Assembly (NCBI GenBank): GCA_963969595.1
Contig: OZ018412.1
Coordinates: forward strand, 7,256,501-7,320,500
Length of the DNA: 64,000 bases
Direction: 5' to 3'
Origin: Neckera pumila
Taxonomy: Eukaryota > Streptophyta > Bryopsida > Hypnales > Neckeraceae
Part shown: in pieces, positions 1 to 11,855 of the stretch
Layout: each line of letters begins with the position of its first letter
Numbering within the stretch: the stretch's first letter is position 1
The notes under the pieces: generated by a model
Databases searched by the model: none
The model's input: the letters and a program-made list of their open reading frames with translations, nothing else
Told to the model about the DNA's origin: nothing
Made by a program: the position numbers and the translations under genes

Positions 1-1168
1 CATAAGGTCCAGCATAAGGTACATTCAATTAAGATTGCAAGATCGAATTATCTTTCATATTATTTTTCTGCCCATACGTGTAAAAGCATCTCTTGAAGCT
101 TCAAATGGACCACTTTATATGGGAATTTTACCATGTTTTCACTTAAATGCACTTGTTGTAGCCAATATTGTCTAATATCAAAGACTACAACAACAAGATA
201 TGAAAATGCACATCCAACACCTTTTTTCTTTGCTAAGATGATTGGTTTTCAACCCAAGAAGTATCTACAAAGGTTACATGTGCTCCTCAAACCATACATT
301 GAAATAAGATAAGATGATGACAAAACTAAATAAACATGCCACTTTTTAAGCATACGTAAATGGAACAAAAATCATGATCACAAACTCTCAAACATTTTAA
401 AGACAAATCCACACATTTCTAACATACAAATAACCCACTTACTCAAAATCAAATACAAAAAGTATATGGGCTATGCCCGTACACTTCTCTTTGGACCAGC
501 AAAGTTTCTACTCGTTGTTTGTCACCCCTCAACAATTTAAACCAAATCAACCACTAAAGTCCTACTACTCTTTCCTCTAAAAAACAACTCAAAATTTCCA
601 TATCTACAACATTGACCTAAAACAATTAAGAAATAAACTTTTTGGAATCTAACCAAAGGATTTGGAGCTACATTTGGAGAAGCTTTAGAAGTTTGACCAT
701 ATATAATGCAAGATACAAAGCATTCAAAATGAAAGAAATCCTAAATTAAATTTTATATGACTTTAACCATCGTTGGTGTCAAACTTTTGAACTACAATTT
801 TTGAATTAAAAAATCTATCATACTCAAGACCACTTTAGGCATATCTTGACCAATTTTTATGGATAACAAAGGTGTGGAAAAAAATCCAAAATAAACTATA
901 CAATTGACAATACACTGCAATTTTTTGAAGATACGTTTCTTCCACATACTTTCAAGAAATAAGAAACCCAATGGTCAATTGAATATTTAATCATCCTTTG
1001 CAAACACACAAAATAAAAATAAAAAATTAATATCTGTAATTCCTACACAATGTAGAAAGATAATTACTGGTATGCAAATTCCAAGAGTCTAAGATATAGG
1101 GCAACAAGGCAATGAAGGGACCTTTCATACGCCTATTTTGCTCTTGGCTAGTTCCCAATTTAACGTGG
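1..1168. other. AT-rich spacer, no gene recognised
   Basis: No open frame with recognisable protein character and no clear repeat ends. The sequence is uniformly AT-rich, resembling the transposon-rich spacer that follows. Confidence 0.5.
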
Positions 1169-2092
1169 TTAACCCCTAAAGTTCCATGACTATGTTTTCA
1201 CCAAAAAAGCTCAAAAACTGCCATTTCTAGTACAAGTACCAAATTTTTGATTTTTTTTTTGAAACATGTAACCATAGGATCTTGTAGTACTCTGACTTGA
1301 AAACATGTGGTAAAAATATCAAAAACTTCCACCACGTGGATTGCAAGATATAAGCATTCAAATTCATTGAATCATTTTTTTGGCCTTGCGAAAAAAAGGA
1401 CAGTGGCACTTTACAAGCTCACTTTTCTATGAAAAAATGTCCAAAATGGTGGTGCTTCTTTAGGTTCTTTTTCCTAGACAAGTTGGCTACATGCTTGAAA
1501 AAATTCAAATCATTTGGAATTGTACAACATATAGGAAAAAATAGTAAGTAGAAAAAAATAGAGAATGATTCAAAATACTAAATTGTTAAGAATTTAATTA
1601 TGGAATTGAAAAATGCCAATTCCAAAGGTTGAAAGATTGCAATAATCAATCTACATTCTACAATTTTATTTTTTTCAAAAAATCTTGAAAATTGAGTAAG
1701 ATAAAGGATTTCAAAGTTTATTTTAGAGTAAAAAATCAATAACTGCTCGCAAACAAAAAATCCTCATAACTTGTGACTCATTGATCAAAATGGAATGATT
1801 CAAAGCTTTCCACATATATATAACTCTAGAAAACTAATTTCAAATTTTTGTTTCTAAAAAAAGTGATTTTTATGATTTGCCCAAATTGCCCATCTACAAA
1901 AAAAATAACATATAAGGCCATAACTTTTTACTCATATTTTCAAATGTCATGAAATTTAGTGCATATGAAAGATATTCCTTGTTCCCACCATTTGTTAAAA
2001 TTTGGGCCAAAAATATAGAAATCTTCAATCACATGTACCTACCCATTATTTCTATGTAGCCAAAAAACGCATGTTGGTCCTTTAGGGGTTAA
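1169..2092 (-). mobile_element. TTAA-flanked element, type 1 (piggyBac-like, non-autonomous)
   Basis: Bounded by TTAA at 1169-1172 and 2089-2092. The left end reads CCCCTAAAGTTCCATGAC inward. The right end, read inward on the minus strand, is CCCCTAAAGGACCAACATG. The two ends share the first nine bases and then diverge. The interior is AT-rich, lacks a transposase and is homologous, in reverse orientation, to the copies at 3676, 8806 and 57041. The TTAA flank with a CCCC-starting terminal repeat fits the piggyBac superfamily; the assignment is inference from ends and target site. Confidence 0.72.
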
Positions 2093-2289
2093 TTTACAAA
2101 AGTAATTTTATATCATCATATCACATAACATTGTTAACCAGTGTAATAGGAGGAAGGTCCCTTCTCTCATTCCCCAAATTGAAGGTGACCTCTCTCAACA
2201 TTCGTTAACACATTGTGGAAACCAATGATAGTCTCTAATTTAGTCTAAAGTTCCACTTAAAGGTATCAGAGAAAGAATTATACCTTTCC
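2093..2289. other. short spacer between elements
   Basis: AT-rich sequence with no recognised gene. It lies where the left part of the interrupted type 2 element would be expected, but I could not match it to that element. Confidence 0.4.
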
Positions 2290-2582
2290 AAGCAAGGAAG
2301 CAAAGGAAATTATATTTTTCTATATGGAAAGGTTTCATTCAATTTGTTCCAACAAGTGATGAGAAAGTCATGGAGCATCTTGCTTTATAGGCAACAAGAA
2401 CATCCTCATGAAAAATAATATACTGGATTCTTTTTTGAGCCAATTTTTGCATCCCCCATCCCCGTTCGACATGGTTAAATTTGATTATTAGAACAACCTC
2501 ACCATTAGGATTAGTGCATTTCAATTCTATCTGAAAACTATTAACACTTTAGTTTTCCCCTCATTTTCATATCAACTTTTGC

Positions 2583-3496
2583 TTAACCCCTAAAGGACCG
2601 AGGCCTTTTTCCTGCCAAAGAACTCTCAAAACTGCCATTTCTAGAGCAGAGAGTAAAAAATTCTGAAAATTGTTTCTTTTGCACATCGAACCATTAGATC
2701 TTATACCTAACTAGTATGACAAAGTGTGGAAAAAATTTCAGAATTTTTGACTACACAGATTGCAAGATATCTGCGTTCAAGGTGAAAAAAACAAGATTTT
2801 CAACACACTGTGGGCTTAGATATTTTGACTTTGAACATTTTTAACTTAAATTTTTTGCACTACAAAGTTTCGAGATATAAATATTTATAGTGGAGAATTG
2901 AGTTGAGAGTCTGGGGAAAAAAAAGAAATTCAAAAAAACTTAATTTTCATTCTGAAAAAAATTGTTTAATAGAAGATAGTACAAAATAGAAGGAAAATCT
3001 AAAATATTAATATCTTTTAGATGGAATTAAAATGCACTAATCCCAATGGTGAGATCGTTCTAGCTAGAAAACTTAACCATGTGAAACTTTTTTTTTGAAA
3101 AATTGCAAAAATTGCATTCCAAAATGAATCCTACAAGTTATTTTTTCAAGAAGATGCTCTAATTGCCCAAAAAACAAGAATGTCCATAACTTTCTCATAA
3201 AAAATCCAAATGAAATGAATCAGAGCTTCCCAAATAATCAAAATTAAAATCTATAAGGGAAAAAAAAAAATTTAATTAAATTTTTTGCAAATTTTTTTTG
3301 TTGCCCGCTCTTTCTTGTTTGAGCATAATTTTTGTTCCCGGGCACCGATTGAAAAAAAAATTATACTCCCATGAAGCTTATAAGTTTTTCTATCTTCAAA
3401 AAAAGTTTCAAAAAATCAAGACAAAATTTCAGCCCGTAGGTACCTACCCGAAATCCCATTTGTCCCCCGAACGAACAATGGTCCTTTAGGGGTTAA
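2583..3496 (-). mobile_element. Type 2 TTAA element nested in an older type 2 copy
   Basis: TTAA at 2583-2586 and 3493-3496, with ends TTAACCCCTAAAGGACCGAG and, inward from the right, TTAACCCCTAAAGGACCATT. The right end carries an imperfect subterminal palindrome ending in GGGGACAAATGGG. The older copy resumes directly after it. The equivalent point in the copies at 10031 and 59520 has a single TTAACAATTTT, so the insertion duplicated TTAA. No transposase frame is present. Confidence 0.8.
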
Positions 3497-3675
3497 CAAT
3501 TTTAAAAGGAATAGAAATCAAGTTGTTGATTTCTGAACTTTTTTTCTTAGACTCTCAACTCAATTCTTTATAGTGTGAGTTTCTCACTTCAAAATCTAAA
3601 ATGCAAATAGTTTAAGTTAAGAGGATTCAAAGTCTTAAAAACGGATTTGCCACGGTGTAACAAGTCCATATTTTT

Positions 3676-4673
3676 TTAATCCCTAAAGGACCAGCATGCG
3701 TTTTTTGGTTGTATAGAAATTTTGGGCAGGTATGTGTGACTAGAAATTTCCATATTTTAGGCTAAAGTTTTAATAGAAGGTGGTCGCAAGGAGTATCTTT
3801 CATATGCACTAAATTTATGACATTTGGAAATGTGAGTAAAAGATAATGGCCTAATATATTATCATTTTTTGAAACTGGGCAGTCTGGGCAGATAAAAAAA
3901 AGTCACTTTTTTCTAAAACAAAAATTTGGAATTGGTTTTCTAGAGTTACATATACGTAAAAAGCTTTCAATCATCCCATTTTGATCAATGAGTCAAAAGT
4001 TATGAAGATTTTTAGTTTGCGGGTACTTATGGATCCTCTACTCTAAAATAAACTTTGAAGTCCTTTATCTTACTCAATTTTCAATATTTTTCGAAAAAAA
4101 CAAAATCATAGGATGTAGATTATTTATGGCAACATTACAACCATTGGGATTAGCATTTTTCAATTCTATAATTAAATTCCTGACAATTTTGTATTTTGAA
4201 TCATTCTCTACTACTATCTACTTACTATTTTTTTTTTCTATATGTTGTACAATTTCAAATGAAGTGAAAATTTTCAAGCATCTAGCCATCTTATCTAGGA
4301 AAAAGAATCCAAATTAGCACCATCATTTTGGACATTTTTTCATCAAAAAGTGAGCTTGTGAAGTGTTGCTGCCCTGTTTTGTGCAGGGCCAAAAAATGGT
4401 TTAACCCCTAAAGGACGGAGCCCATGACCGTATAGTCAATTTGCGTACGTTGAACAAACACTTGGTCCTTTAGGGATTAAGTGAATTTGAATTCCTATAT
4501 CTTGCAATCTGCGCAGTGGAAAGTTTTGAAATGTTTTTGAGTCAACATACTACAAGATTCTACGGTTACATGTGTCTAAAAAAGTTTTTTTTCATAAATT
4601 GGATATTCGTACTAAAAATGCCAATTTTAGAGCATTTTCGGTGAAACCATAGTCGTGGAACTTTAGGGGTTAA
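3676..4673 (+). mobile_element. Type 1 TTAA element nested in the same older type 2 copy
   Basis: TTAA at 3676-3679 and 4670-4673. The left end is TCCCTAAAGGACCAGCATG (first base changed from C) and the right end, read inward, is CCCCTAAAGTTCCACGAC. It has the same architecture as the copies at 1169 (opposite orientation), 8806 and 57041. An 80-bp mini-element lies inside at 4401-4480. No coding capacity is seen. Confidence 0.78.
4401..4480. mobile_element. 80-bp TTAA mini-element nested inside a type 1 copy
   Basis: TTAA at 4401-4404 and 4477-4480. Ends are CCCCTAAAGGACGGAGCC and, inward from the right, TCCCTAAAGGACCAAGTG, with only 72 bp between the two TTAA sites. Paralogous positions near 9525 and 58040 run uninterrupted through TTTTAG or TTTTGG, consistent with insertion into a TTAA-like site. 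It is too short to carry anything but ends. Confidence 0.75.
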
Positions 4674-4886
4674 TTTAGAATTCAAGATTCTTGCAATTTA
4701 TGCTATCAAAGTATCTGAAATTTCTTCTACACATTCTTATGCTAGTCTATTGCAAGATCCTACAATTAGGTATGCAAAAAATGAAATGAAATGAATTTTT
4801 TTTTGGCTCTTTGCACTAGGAAAGGCAGTTTTAGTGATTTTTGACCTAAAAAAGAAAAAGGTGGGTCTTGGGACTTTAAGGGTTAA

Positions 4887-5470
4887 TGTTGTGCATTAAC
4901 TTACCACCCAAAAATCTTGTGTCAAGGCCTCATCATTTCTGAAATGTAAAGTAATTTGCTCTCCCTGACTGGTTCTCCCGCACTGGCTTGTGTGTCGCAC
5001 ACCCCAACCTCATGTTGTGGCTTTATATGCCCCCTCTATGGCCTCCATCCTATGACAAACAATAGTGGCAAATGCAGTGTAAGAATTTTCAGTAGAGACA
5101 ATGTGAGCCATGCCCCAACCTGCTATAAATATCGTTAGCCCATGCTTAGAGTCAACATTACATATTGGATGTTTTATGTTCCCAATACGTGGAACCAAGT
5201 GCTGTCGCTTGATTAAGTCTTATTCAAATTCCAACTAAAATTACGTAGAAACAGCAATTTGTCCATGGACGGTGGTTGCATGGTTCTTTGTTTTTTTTGA
5301 CACAAGGTTGCATGGGGCTTCAAAGCAATTGTAATGAGAAGAGAATGGAGGACATTAGTTCCCGAGGGGTGCACGTACATACAAAGGTAACCACACCTAA
5401 TTGTGACATTTATTTAACCCCCTAAATGTTGACATGAACGTTTGGCATCCGATGGATGACAAGAAATTCT
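4887..5470. other. Spacer with one isolated TTAA-element end
   Basis: No convincing gene. At 5414-5417 a TTAA is followed by CCCCCTAAATGTTGACATG, which resembles an element end, but no partner end is found before the next element starts at 5471. It is probably a remnant. Confidence 0.4.
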
Positions 5471-6913
5471 TTAACTTCTAAAGTTCCATGACTATGTTTT
5501 TACCAAAAACGCTCAAAAATTGCCATCTTTAGAAGAAGTACCAAATTTTTGGAATTTTTTTTTCACACATGTAAACGTAGGATCTTGTAGTACATTGGTT
5601 TGAGAAGATTTGAAAAAAAATTCAGAATTTTCCACCATGTGGATTGCAAGATATTAGCATTTGAATTGACAAAAATCCTTTTTTTTTCCCTGCAAAAAAC
5701 CAGGCAGTTGCATTTCACAAGGTTGCATTTGTGTGAAAAAATGTCCAAAATGGTGATTACTCCTTGGATACATTCTTCAAAGCAAGTTGGCTGCATGCTT
5801 GAAAATTTTTAGATCATTTGGAATTGTACAACATATAGGAAAAAAATAGTTAGAAAGAAATAGAGAATGATTCAAAACACTAAATTGTTAAGAATTTATT
5901 TATGGAATTGAAAAATATCAATTCCAAAGGCAGCAATGTTATAATAAACAATCTGCATCCTGTACTTTTATTTTTTTCAAAAAATATTAAAAACTGAATT
6001 AAATAAAGGACTCCAAAGTTCATTTTAGAATAGAAAGTCTATAATTGCCCGCAATTATCAAATTTAAAAGAAAAACTTTAGGACATATGTATCGTATGAT
6101 CTTGTAATAAACTTGTTTGAGAATACGTAGAATTTTTTTTGAATTTTTCTTTATGTAGACTGCAAGATATTAGCATTTGAATTGACAAAAGACTTTTTGG
6201 CCCTTTGAAAAATCGGGTAGCGGCACTTCACAAGGTCACATTTAAAAGAAAAAATGTCCAAAATGATTGTTACTCTTTGGATACAATCTCTAAAGCAAGT
6301 TGGCTACATGCTTGAAAAATTTCAAATCATTTGTATTTGTATTTGTACAATATATAAGAAAAAAATAGATTGTAGAAAGAAATAGATAATGATTCAAAAC
6401 ACTAAATTGTTAAGAATTTATTTATGGAATTGAAAAATACCAATCTCAACAGTTGTAATGTTGTAATAAACATTATACATCCTATACTTTTATTTTTTTC
6501 AAAACATATTAAGAATTGAGTTAAATAAAGGACTTCAAAGTTTATTTTAGAATAGGGAATCCATAACTGCCCGCAAAGTGGAACATCTCATCATTTCATC
6601 TCATAAATCAAATGGATTAATTCAAAGCTTTATACATATGTAACTCTAGAAAACCAATTTCAAGGTCTTGTTTTTTCATAAAGTGATTTTTCATAATTTT
6701 GTTGAGTTGCCTGCTGCCTATTGAAAATGACATATCATCCAATAACTTTTTAACCATGTAGTCAAAAGATTGAAAACTGTTGGGCCTTAAAGGATACTCC
6801 TTGGACACATGTTGTGTGAAATTTTCAAAGAAATAAAATAAAATTGTTGTTTGTAGTGAGTTGCCCAAAATTGCTATGTTGCCAAAAACACTGTTTGGTC
6901 CTTTAGGGATTAA
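5471..6913 (-). mobile_element. Chimeric or tandem type 1 TTAA elements
   Basis: The left boundary TTAA (5471-5474) is followed by CTTCTAAAGTTCCATGAC, a mutated type 1 end. The right boundary is TTAA at 6910-6913, preceded by GGTCCTTTAGGGA. Around 6053 the internal sequence restarts near the beginning of the type 1 interior, so the segment appears to contain most of one copy joined to most of another. Its right half preserves the uninterrupted version of the site where a MITE sits at about 57160. Confidence 0.6.
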
Positions 6914-7200
6914 GTCATTTCTTTGAAGAAAAATAAAATACAGCATGTGTTTTTTAACAGGATTTCAAAAACTTCAAAAACACAAGACTACAAGAATCCA
7001 TAGAGTATAGATGCTTGCAACAAAATTCTCACCAATAGAATTGACATGCTTCTATTCCATTTTAGAAACAATAATATCTTAGTATTCCATTCTAGAAATA
7101 ATAATATATTAATATTCCATTCCTCACTGATTTACTTCTACTCAGTAATTTCTTAAAAAATGAAAATCAAGTTTTCTTTGAATTTTGCTTGTGCTTTACG
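6914..7200 (+). repeat. Type 2 element fragment with short tandem repeats
   Basis: Part of this stretch matches the middle of type 2 (the region around 10420-10560). It contains two to three imperfect copies of an ATTCCATT-TAGAAA-AATAATAT unit at about 7057-7110. No element ends are visible. Confidence 0.45.
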
Positions 7201-8160
7201 TCAGGCAATACTCTTATCGTTGGGCATTGCCCTATACATAAAACATACTCGACAAACTTGAAAGTGTTACACAGATGTGATTGTAGACCTGTCAACTCTT
7301 GGTTCCATATTAGTTACAAGCATGAGATAGGCCTGCTCCTGTTTCCGAACAAATATTAAACTCTTGGTTCCATAAGAAAGCAAAAGCACAAAGATTTTTG
7401 GAAGAAGCTACTGTAGTTGAAGTAATCTTAGGTTGTTTAGAGTAGGCTCCTCCAAACTTTTTGGACAAGTTTGACAATTGATAAGTTAAAATATTACATG
7501 AGTGACGTCCAACTCTGCATTGCATTTGAATGAGTGTCAAAAAAACAAAAAATCCACATTTGCAATCAAGTAGTGAATAGTGTTGCGGAAAATATCTCTA
7601 CCACCATGGTTTACCCAACTAGGGACATTCTGTTTGATTGTCAAAGAAGAAGACCTTTGGGGGAGAAGAGGAGAGGAGAAGTCCATATATTTATAGTAAT
7701 TTAATGATAAAATTTACTTTCATGAGTCTTATCATGAAGGCGAAATATTTTAAATAGAAGTTTTTAGTCAAGTTGTGCTTCAAATGATGCTATTACCGAT
7801 TGTAGGAGGAATTTGATAAGCAAGTAATATTTGACAAAAAAAAATGGTAGGATTATTTGGAACTTTTGAATTTTGTACAATTTTGACTTATGATATTTAA
7901 AACTTTGATTCCCGGTTATGATGAAGTGCTGAACTTTGTAGAAACTGAGAAGAGAAAATTCATTGTGTATGTCCATATGTATTCAACCTTCTCTAATGAC
8001 ATTGCCTTGAGATATGAATGGGCTTCTATTAGGACTCTCATGTATGTCTACAATTTGACATGGTAAAATTGTCACTCAAAAAAATGTGCACACAATATGA
8101 TAGATTCTCATAATATACATGGAAATCAACTTGCAATTGCAAGAAGAAATATAAATGTAC
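7201..8160. other. Spacer without recognised gene
   Basis: Open frames here are short and show no family motif. No repeat structure was recognised. Confidence 0.4.
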
Positions 8161-8166
8161 ATGTAA

Positions 8167-8580
8167 GATAAACTAGTCCACTGTGGTCAAAATTTGGAGT
8201 CCACCGTCATGCCATCGCTGAAAGTTTTCAAAAAAATTCTCACATGAAGACAAGTGTGAGAAATAGTGAGAACAATTGAATTTGTTATAGATTTTTGAAG
8301 TGATCTATCCAAAAGAGTCAGTAGACTACCCCATAACCAACAAAACTTATATCCATATGCTCTTCTTAATCATCTAAAGTGGACACAATAATTCTAATGT
8401 AGAAGGCCATGAAAAGTTAGTTCCTACAATGATTTACACTAAAAAAGCAGGTATTCCTAATGAGGTCACTAATCACTCCATTGATGTCAGATTAGACATT
8501 GATTGTGGCCAAAGAAGTTGCCATGGAGTCATTAGGTGTCCACTATGGGTCATCCGACCACAATGGGCTGGTTTACCTTA
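8167..8580. mobile_element. Dispersed repeat related to the 18561 element
   Basis: The terminal repeats face inward: TAAACTAGTCCACTGTGGTC at the left and TAAACCAGCCCATTGTGGTC inward from the right. The interior matches, in reverse orientation, the element at 18561-19201 and, more weakly, 41400-42050. It is non-coding. The superfamily is not assigned. Confidence 0.6.
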
Positions 8581-8805
8581 GTAGTAGTTATTGCAAATAA
8601 GGATTTGACAATCGTCCAAATTTATTATATGATAGATATACTTTCCTTTTAATCTCATGTAAACAAACAAAAAAATTGTTCTCTTATAAATAATGAATTA
8701 ACTCATCTAGCATCTAATACCAATACAAAAGTAAATGAAGGTGATGATACATCTAAGATTCTAAGGAAGATTCATAACAAAAATAAAATACTTGGCAGTT
8801 TTTTT

Positions 8806-9732
8806 TTAACCCCTAAAGGACCAACATGCGTTTTTTGGCTACATAGAAATTTTGGGCAGATACATGTGACTAGAGATTTCTATATTTTTATAGAAGGTGG
8901 AGACAAGGAATATCTTTCATATGCAATAAATTTTATGACATTTGGAAATGTGAGGCAAAAGATATGGCCTAATATGTTACTTTTTTTTGGAATTGGGCAA
9001 TCTGAGTAGATCAGAAAAACTCACTTTTTTCCAAAGCGAAAATTTGAAATTTATTTTCTAGAGTTATATGTTCATGGAAAACTTTGAACCATTCCATTTT
9101 GATCAATGAGTCAAAAGTTATGAAGATTTGTAGTTTGCGGGCAGTTATGAATTCTCTACTCTAAGATAAACTTTGAACTCTTTTATCTTACTCAATTTCC
9201 AATATTTTTTGAAAAAAATAAATTGTAGGATGCAGATATTTTATTATAAAATTACCGCTCACAGAATTGGCATTTTTCAATTCCATAATTAAAATCTTGA
9301 CAATTTCGTATTTTGAATCATTCTCTACTACTATCTATTTACTATAGATAGTAAATAGATATTTTTTTCCTATATTTGTACAATTTCAAATGAAGTGAAT
9401 CTTTTCAAGCATATAGCCAAAATGTCTAGGAAAAATAATGCAAAAAAGCAATACCACTTTGAACATTTTTTCATTGAAAAGTGAGCTTGTGAAGTGCCTT
9501 GTTTTTCATAGGGCCAGAAAAATGATTTTAGTGAATTTGAATGCTTATATCTTACAATCCACACGGTGGAAATTTCTAGAAAATTTCCACAAATTCTCAA
9601 GTCAGCATAATACAAGAACCTACGTTTACATGTGTCAAAATCTATTCTTTTCAAAAATTTGGTACTTGTACTCAAAATGATAGTTTTTGAGTATTTTCGT
9701 TGAAAACATAGTCATAAAACTTTAGGGTTTAA
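8806..9732 (+). mobile_element. Type 1 TTAA element, full-length copy
   Basis: TTAA at 8806-8809 followed by CCCCTAAAGGACCAACATG. The right end is ...ACTTTAGGGTTTAA with TTAA at 9729-9732. The length of 927 bp matches the 1169-2092 copy. An internal palindrome of ATCTATTTACTATAGATAG type lies at about 9333-9360. No coding frame is present. Confidence 0.78.
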
Positions 9733-10030
9733 ATAGTATAATAATAAAATGTAGCAATTCAAGCCGTGAAGTGTGAATGAAGTGTGAATGCTATAGAATG
9801 GTCCTTGATCATCTTCATACTCTACATGAAGAGGCAAAACCACAAAGAAATAAAGTTCTAAACCTCAAAAGTTGATGAAAAAAAGCATGTTCACATTGGT
9901 AGGCTTGATGTCGAATTTTGAAAGATCCATTTTCTTTCAAAACACTTGATAGTTTCAATTTAGTTTTCGGTGCACCTCTCCTTGTCCAAAATTGCAAGAA
10001 CAAATTGAGCACATGGACAAGCACTGAAGT
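9733..10030. other. Spacer between TTAA elements
   Basis: No gene recognised; the short open frames do not resemble known proteins. Confidence 0.4.
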
Positions 10031-10900
10031 TTAACCTCTAAAAGCCCATTGTCCCTTCAGGGGACAAATAGGATTTTGGACAAGTATCTACGGGCTAAAT
10101 TTTGTCGTGATTTTTTGAATTTTTTTTTGAAGATAGAAAAACTGATAAGCTTTGTGGAAATATAATTTTTTTTTCAATCAGACGGTGGGCAGGAAAAAAA
10201 AATTTGCAATCTTTTTTGTTTTCATTTTTTTTTCTTATAGATTATATTTTTGTCTATCTGGAAAGCTTTGATTCATTCCATTTGAATTTGTTATGAGAAA
10301 GTTATGGACAATCTTGTTTTCCGGGCACTTAGAGCATCTTCCTGAAAAAAGTAACTTGTAGGATTCATTTTTGAATGCAATTTTTACAATTTTTCAAAAA
10401 AAAAGTCCCACAAGGTTTAGTTTTTTTGCTAGAAAAATCTCACCATTGGGATTAGTGCTTTTTAATTCCATATAAAAGCTATTAATATTTTAGATTTTCC
10501 TTCTATCTTGTACCTACTTCTAATTAACAATTTTTTCAATAATGAAAATTAAGTTTTTTTGGATTTTCTTTATTTCCTTAGACTCTCAGTCAATTCTCCA
10601 CTATAAAGATTTAAAGCTCAAAACTCTGCAATGCCAAAAATTTAAGTTAAAATGTTCAAAGTCATAAATCTAGTCCCGCAGTGTGTTGAAATTTTCTTTT
10701 TCACTTTAAACGTAGATATCTTGCATCTATGTGGTCAAAAATTCTGAAATTTTTTCAACGCATTTTTATACTAATTTGGTGTAGGATCCTACTATTAGAT
10801 GTGCAAAAAAACATTTTTCAATTTTTTTATTCTTTGCTATAAAAATAGCAGTTTTGGATGTTTTTTGACAGAAAAAAGGCCTTGGGCCTTTAGGGGTTAA
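10031..10900 (+). mobile_element. Type 2 TTAA element, full-length copy
   Basis: TTAA at 10031-10034 (then CCTCTAAAAGCCCATTG) and at 10897-10900 (preceded by GGCCTTTAGGGG). A subterminal palindrome, GTCCCTTCAGGGGAC, lies 20-35 bp inside the left end. The interior is non-coding. This copy provides two uninterrupted reference sites for the nested insertions at 2583 and 3676. Confidence 0.78.
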
Positions 10901-11369
10901 GAATGTCTACAACTATCCTATTCACAACAGGCTTCACTGGTAGTAGAACATGGGATCTTTTCTACTTGAAAAAAATAAAATTGTAAGTTTTAGAAAATAA
11001 TGTTTTTGCAAAAGACAAGGTGGCCAAACTTCCCAAGTCCATAAGAGAAGATGAATACTGGTTTTAAACCTTTATCTTTTAGTCTTCTAAGAAAATATGG
11101 AGACCCATGCAGGCGTTACATAATGTTATGGTACAGATGGTAAGGTATACCTTACTTTTGATACATCAAATCTAGAAAACTATTTTTTTTCAATTGGTTC
11201 CTATCTTTAAAACTATAACCACCTCTTATATGATAGAATAGGACCTTATAGGTGAACTAACTAGTGTTCATGAATGTTGAAATCATAAAATAATAATTAT
11301 GATCAGTTACAATTGGTTAGTTTATCTCCAAGTTTAATTTTAATTAGTTAGATGGAATAATGTTGATAA
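10901..11369. other. Spacer without recognised gene
   Basis: AT-rich, with no motif or repeat ends seen. Confidence 0.4.
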
Positions 11370-11855
11370 TTAACCCCTAAGTGCCCAAGGCACCAAATTT
11401 TGGTGTTGATAGAACTTTGAAGTTAAAAAAACCCTAACCAAGTTGCTATTTTTTAAAATCTATTTTTTTATGCTAAAACTAGACTTCAAAAAGAATTTAA
11501 ATAATATATAAATTACTAAATTGATTATGATTTTTCTATTCAAGATTTTGTGCAAGGGTACCCATTGCAATCTTGAAGACTTTCTGTAGTGTTGAGGGCT
11601 CTTGGAAATGAGCCTCAAATACACGAGGTCTTGGAGGAAAAACCACATTAGAAATTCATTTAAAAAAATTGTAGAGTAGATTTTGAAAAGCCATAAATTA
11701 GTTGGAATTATGCAAGTTAGGTCCTTTAACTCATATTTTCTTGTTGACCAAATTTTTAGATTTGGCATGTGAAAAGAGGATTGAAATGTTTCAAATCACT
11801 TTTGCAGTTTTAACACCCTCACATTCAAACATTATAATCTTTCAATTCATAAGTG
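11370..11855 (+). mobile_element. Type 3 TTAA element, right-truncated
   Basis: Starts with TTAA at 11370-11373 and the end CCCCTAAGTGCCCAAGGCACC. The following ~480 bp match the type 3 copy at 56268 onward; similarity stops near 11855 and no right end is found. This end is closest in style to animal piggyBac termini, which often begin CCCTTTGAGTGC. Confidence 0.6.

Larger units (their letters stand above)
2290..4886 (+). mobile_element. Type 2 TTAA element, left-truncated, interrupted by two later insertions
   Basis: Three blocks (about 2290-2582, 3497-3675, 4674-4886) read in order as one element homologous to the type 2 copies at 10031-10900 and 59520-60451. The blocks are separated by two complete TTAA-bounded elements. 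The right end at 4883-4886 reads, inward on the minus strand, TTAACCCTTAAAGTCCC. The left end is missing; similarity begins near the stretch matching 10240 onward. This copy is the oldest layer of a nested stack and supplies the insertion sites used to define the target duplication. Confidence 0.7.

Noticed and set aside
6617..6946. 109-codon minus-strand frame inside a type 1 element, considered as transposase remnant
   Set aside because: Not conserved in other type 1 copies and without any DDD/DDE-type signature.
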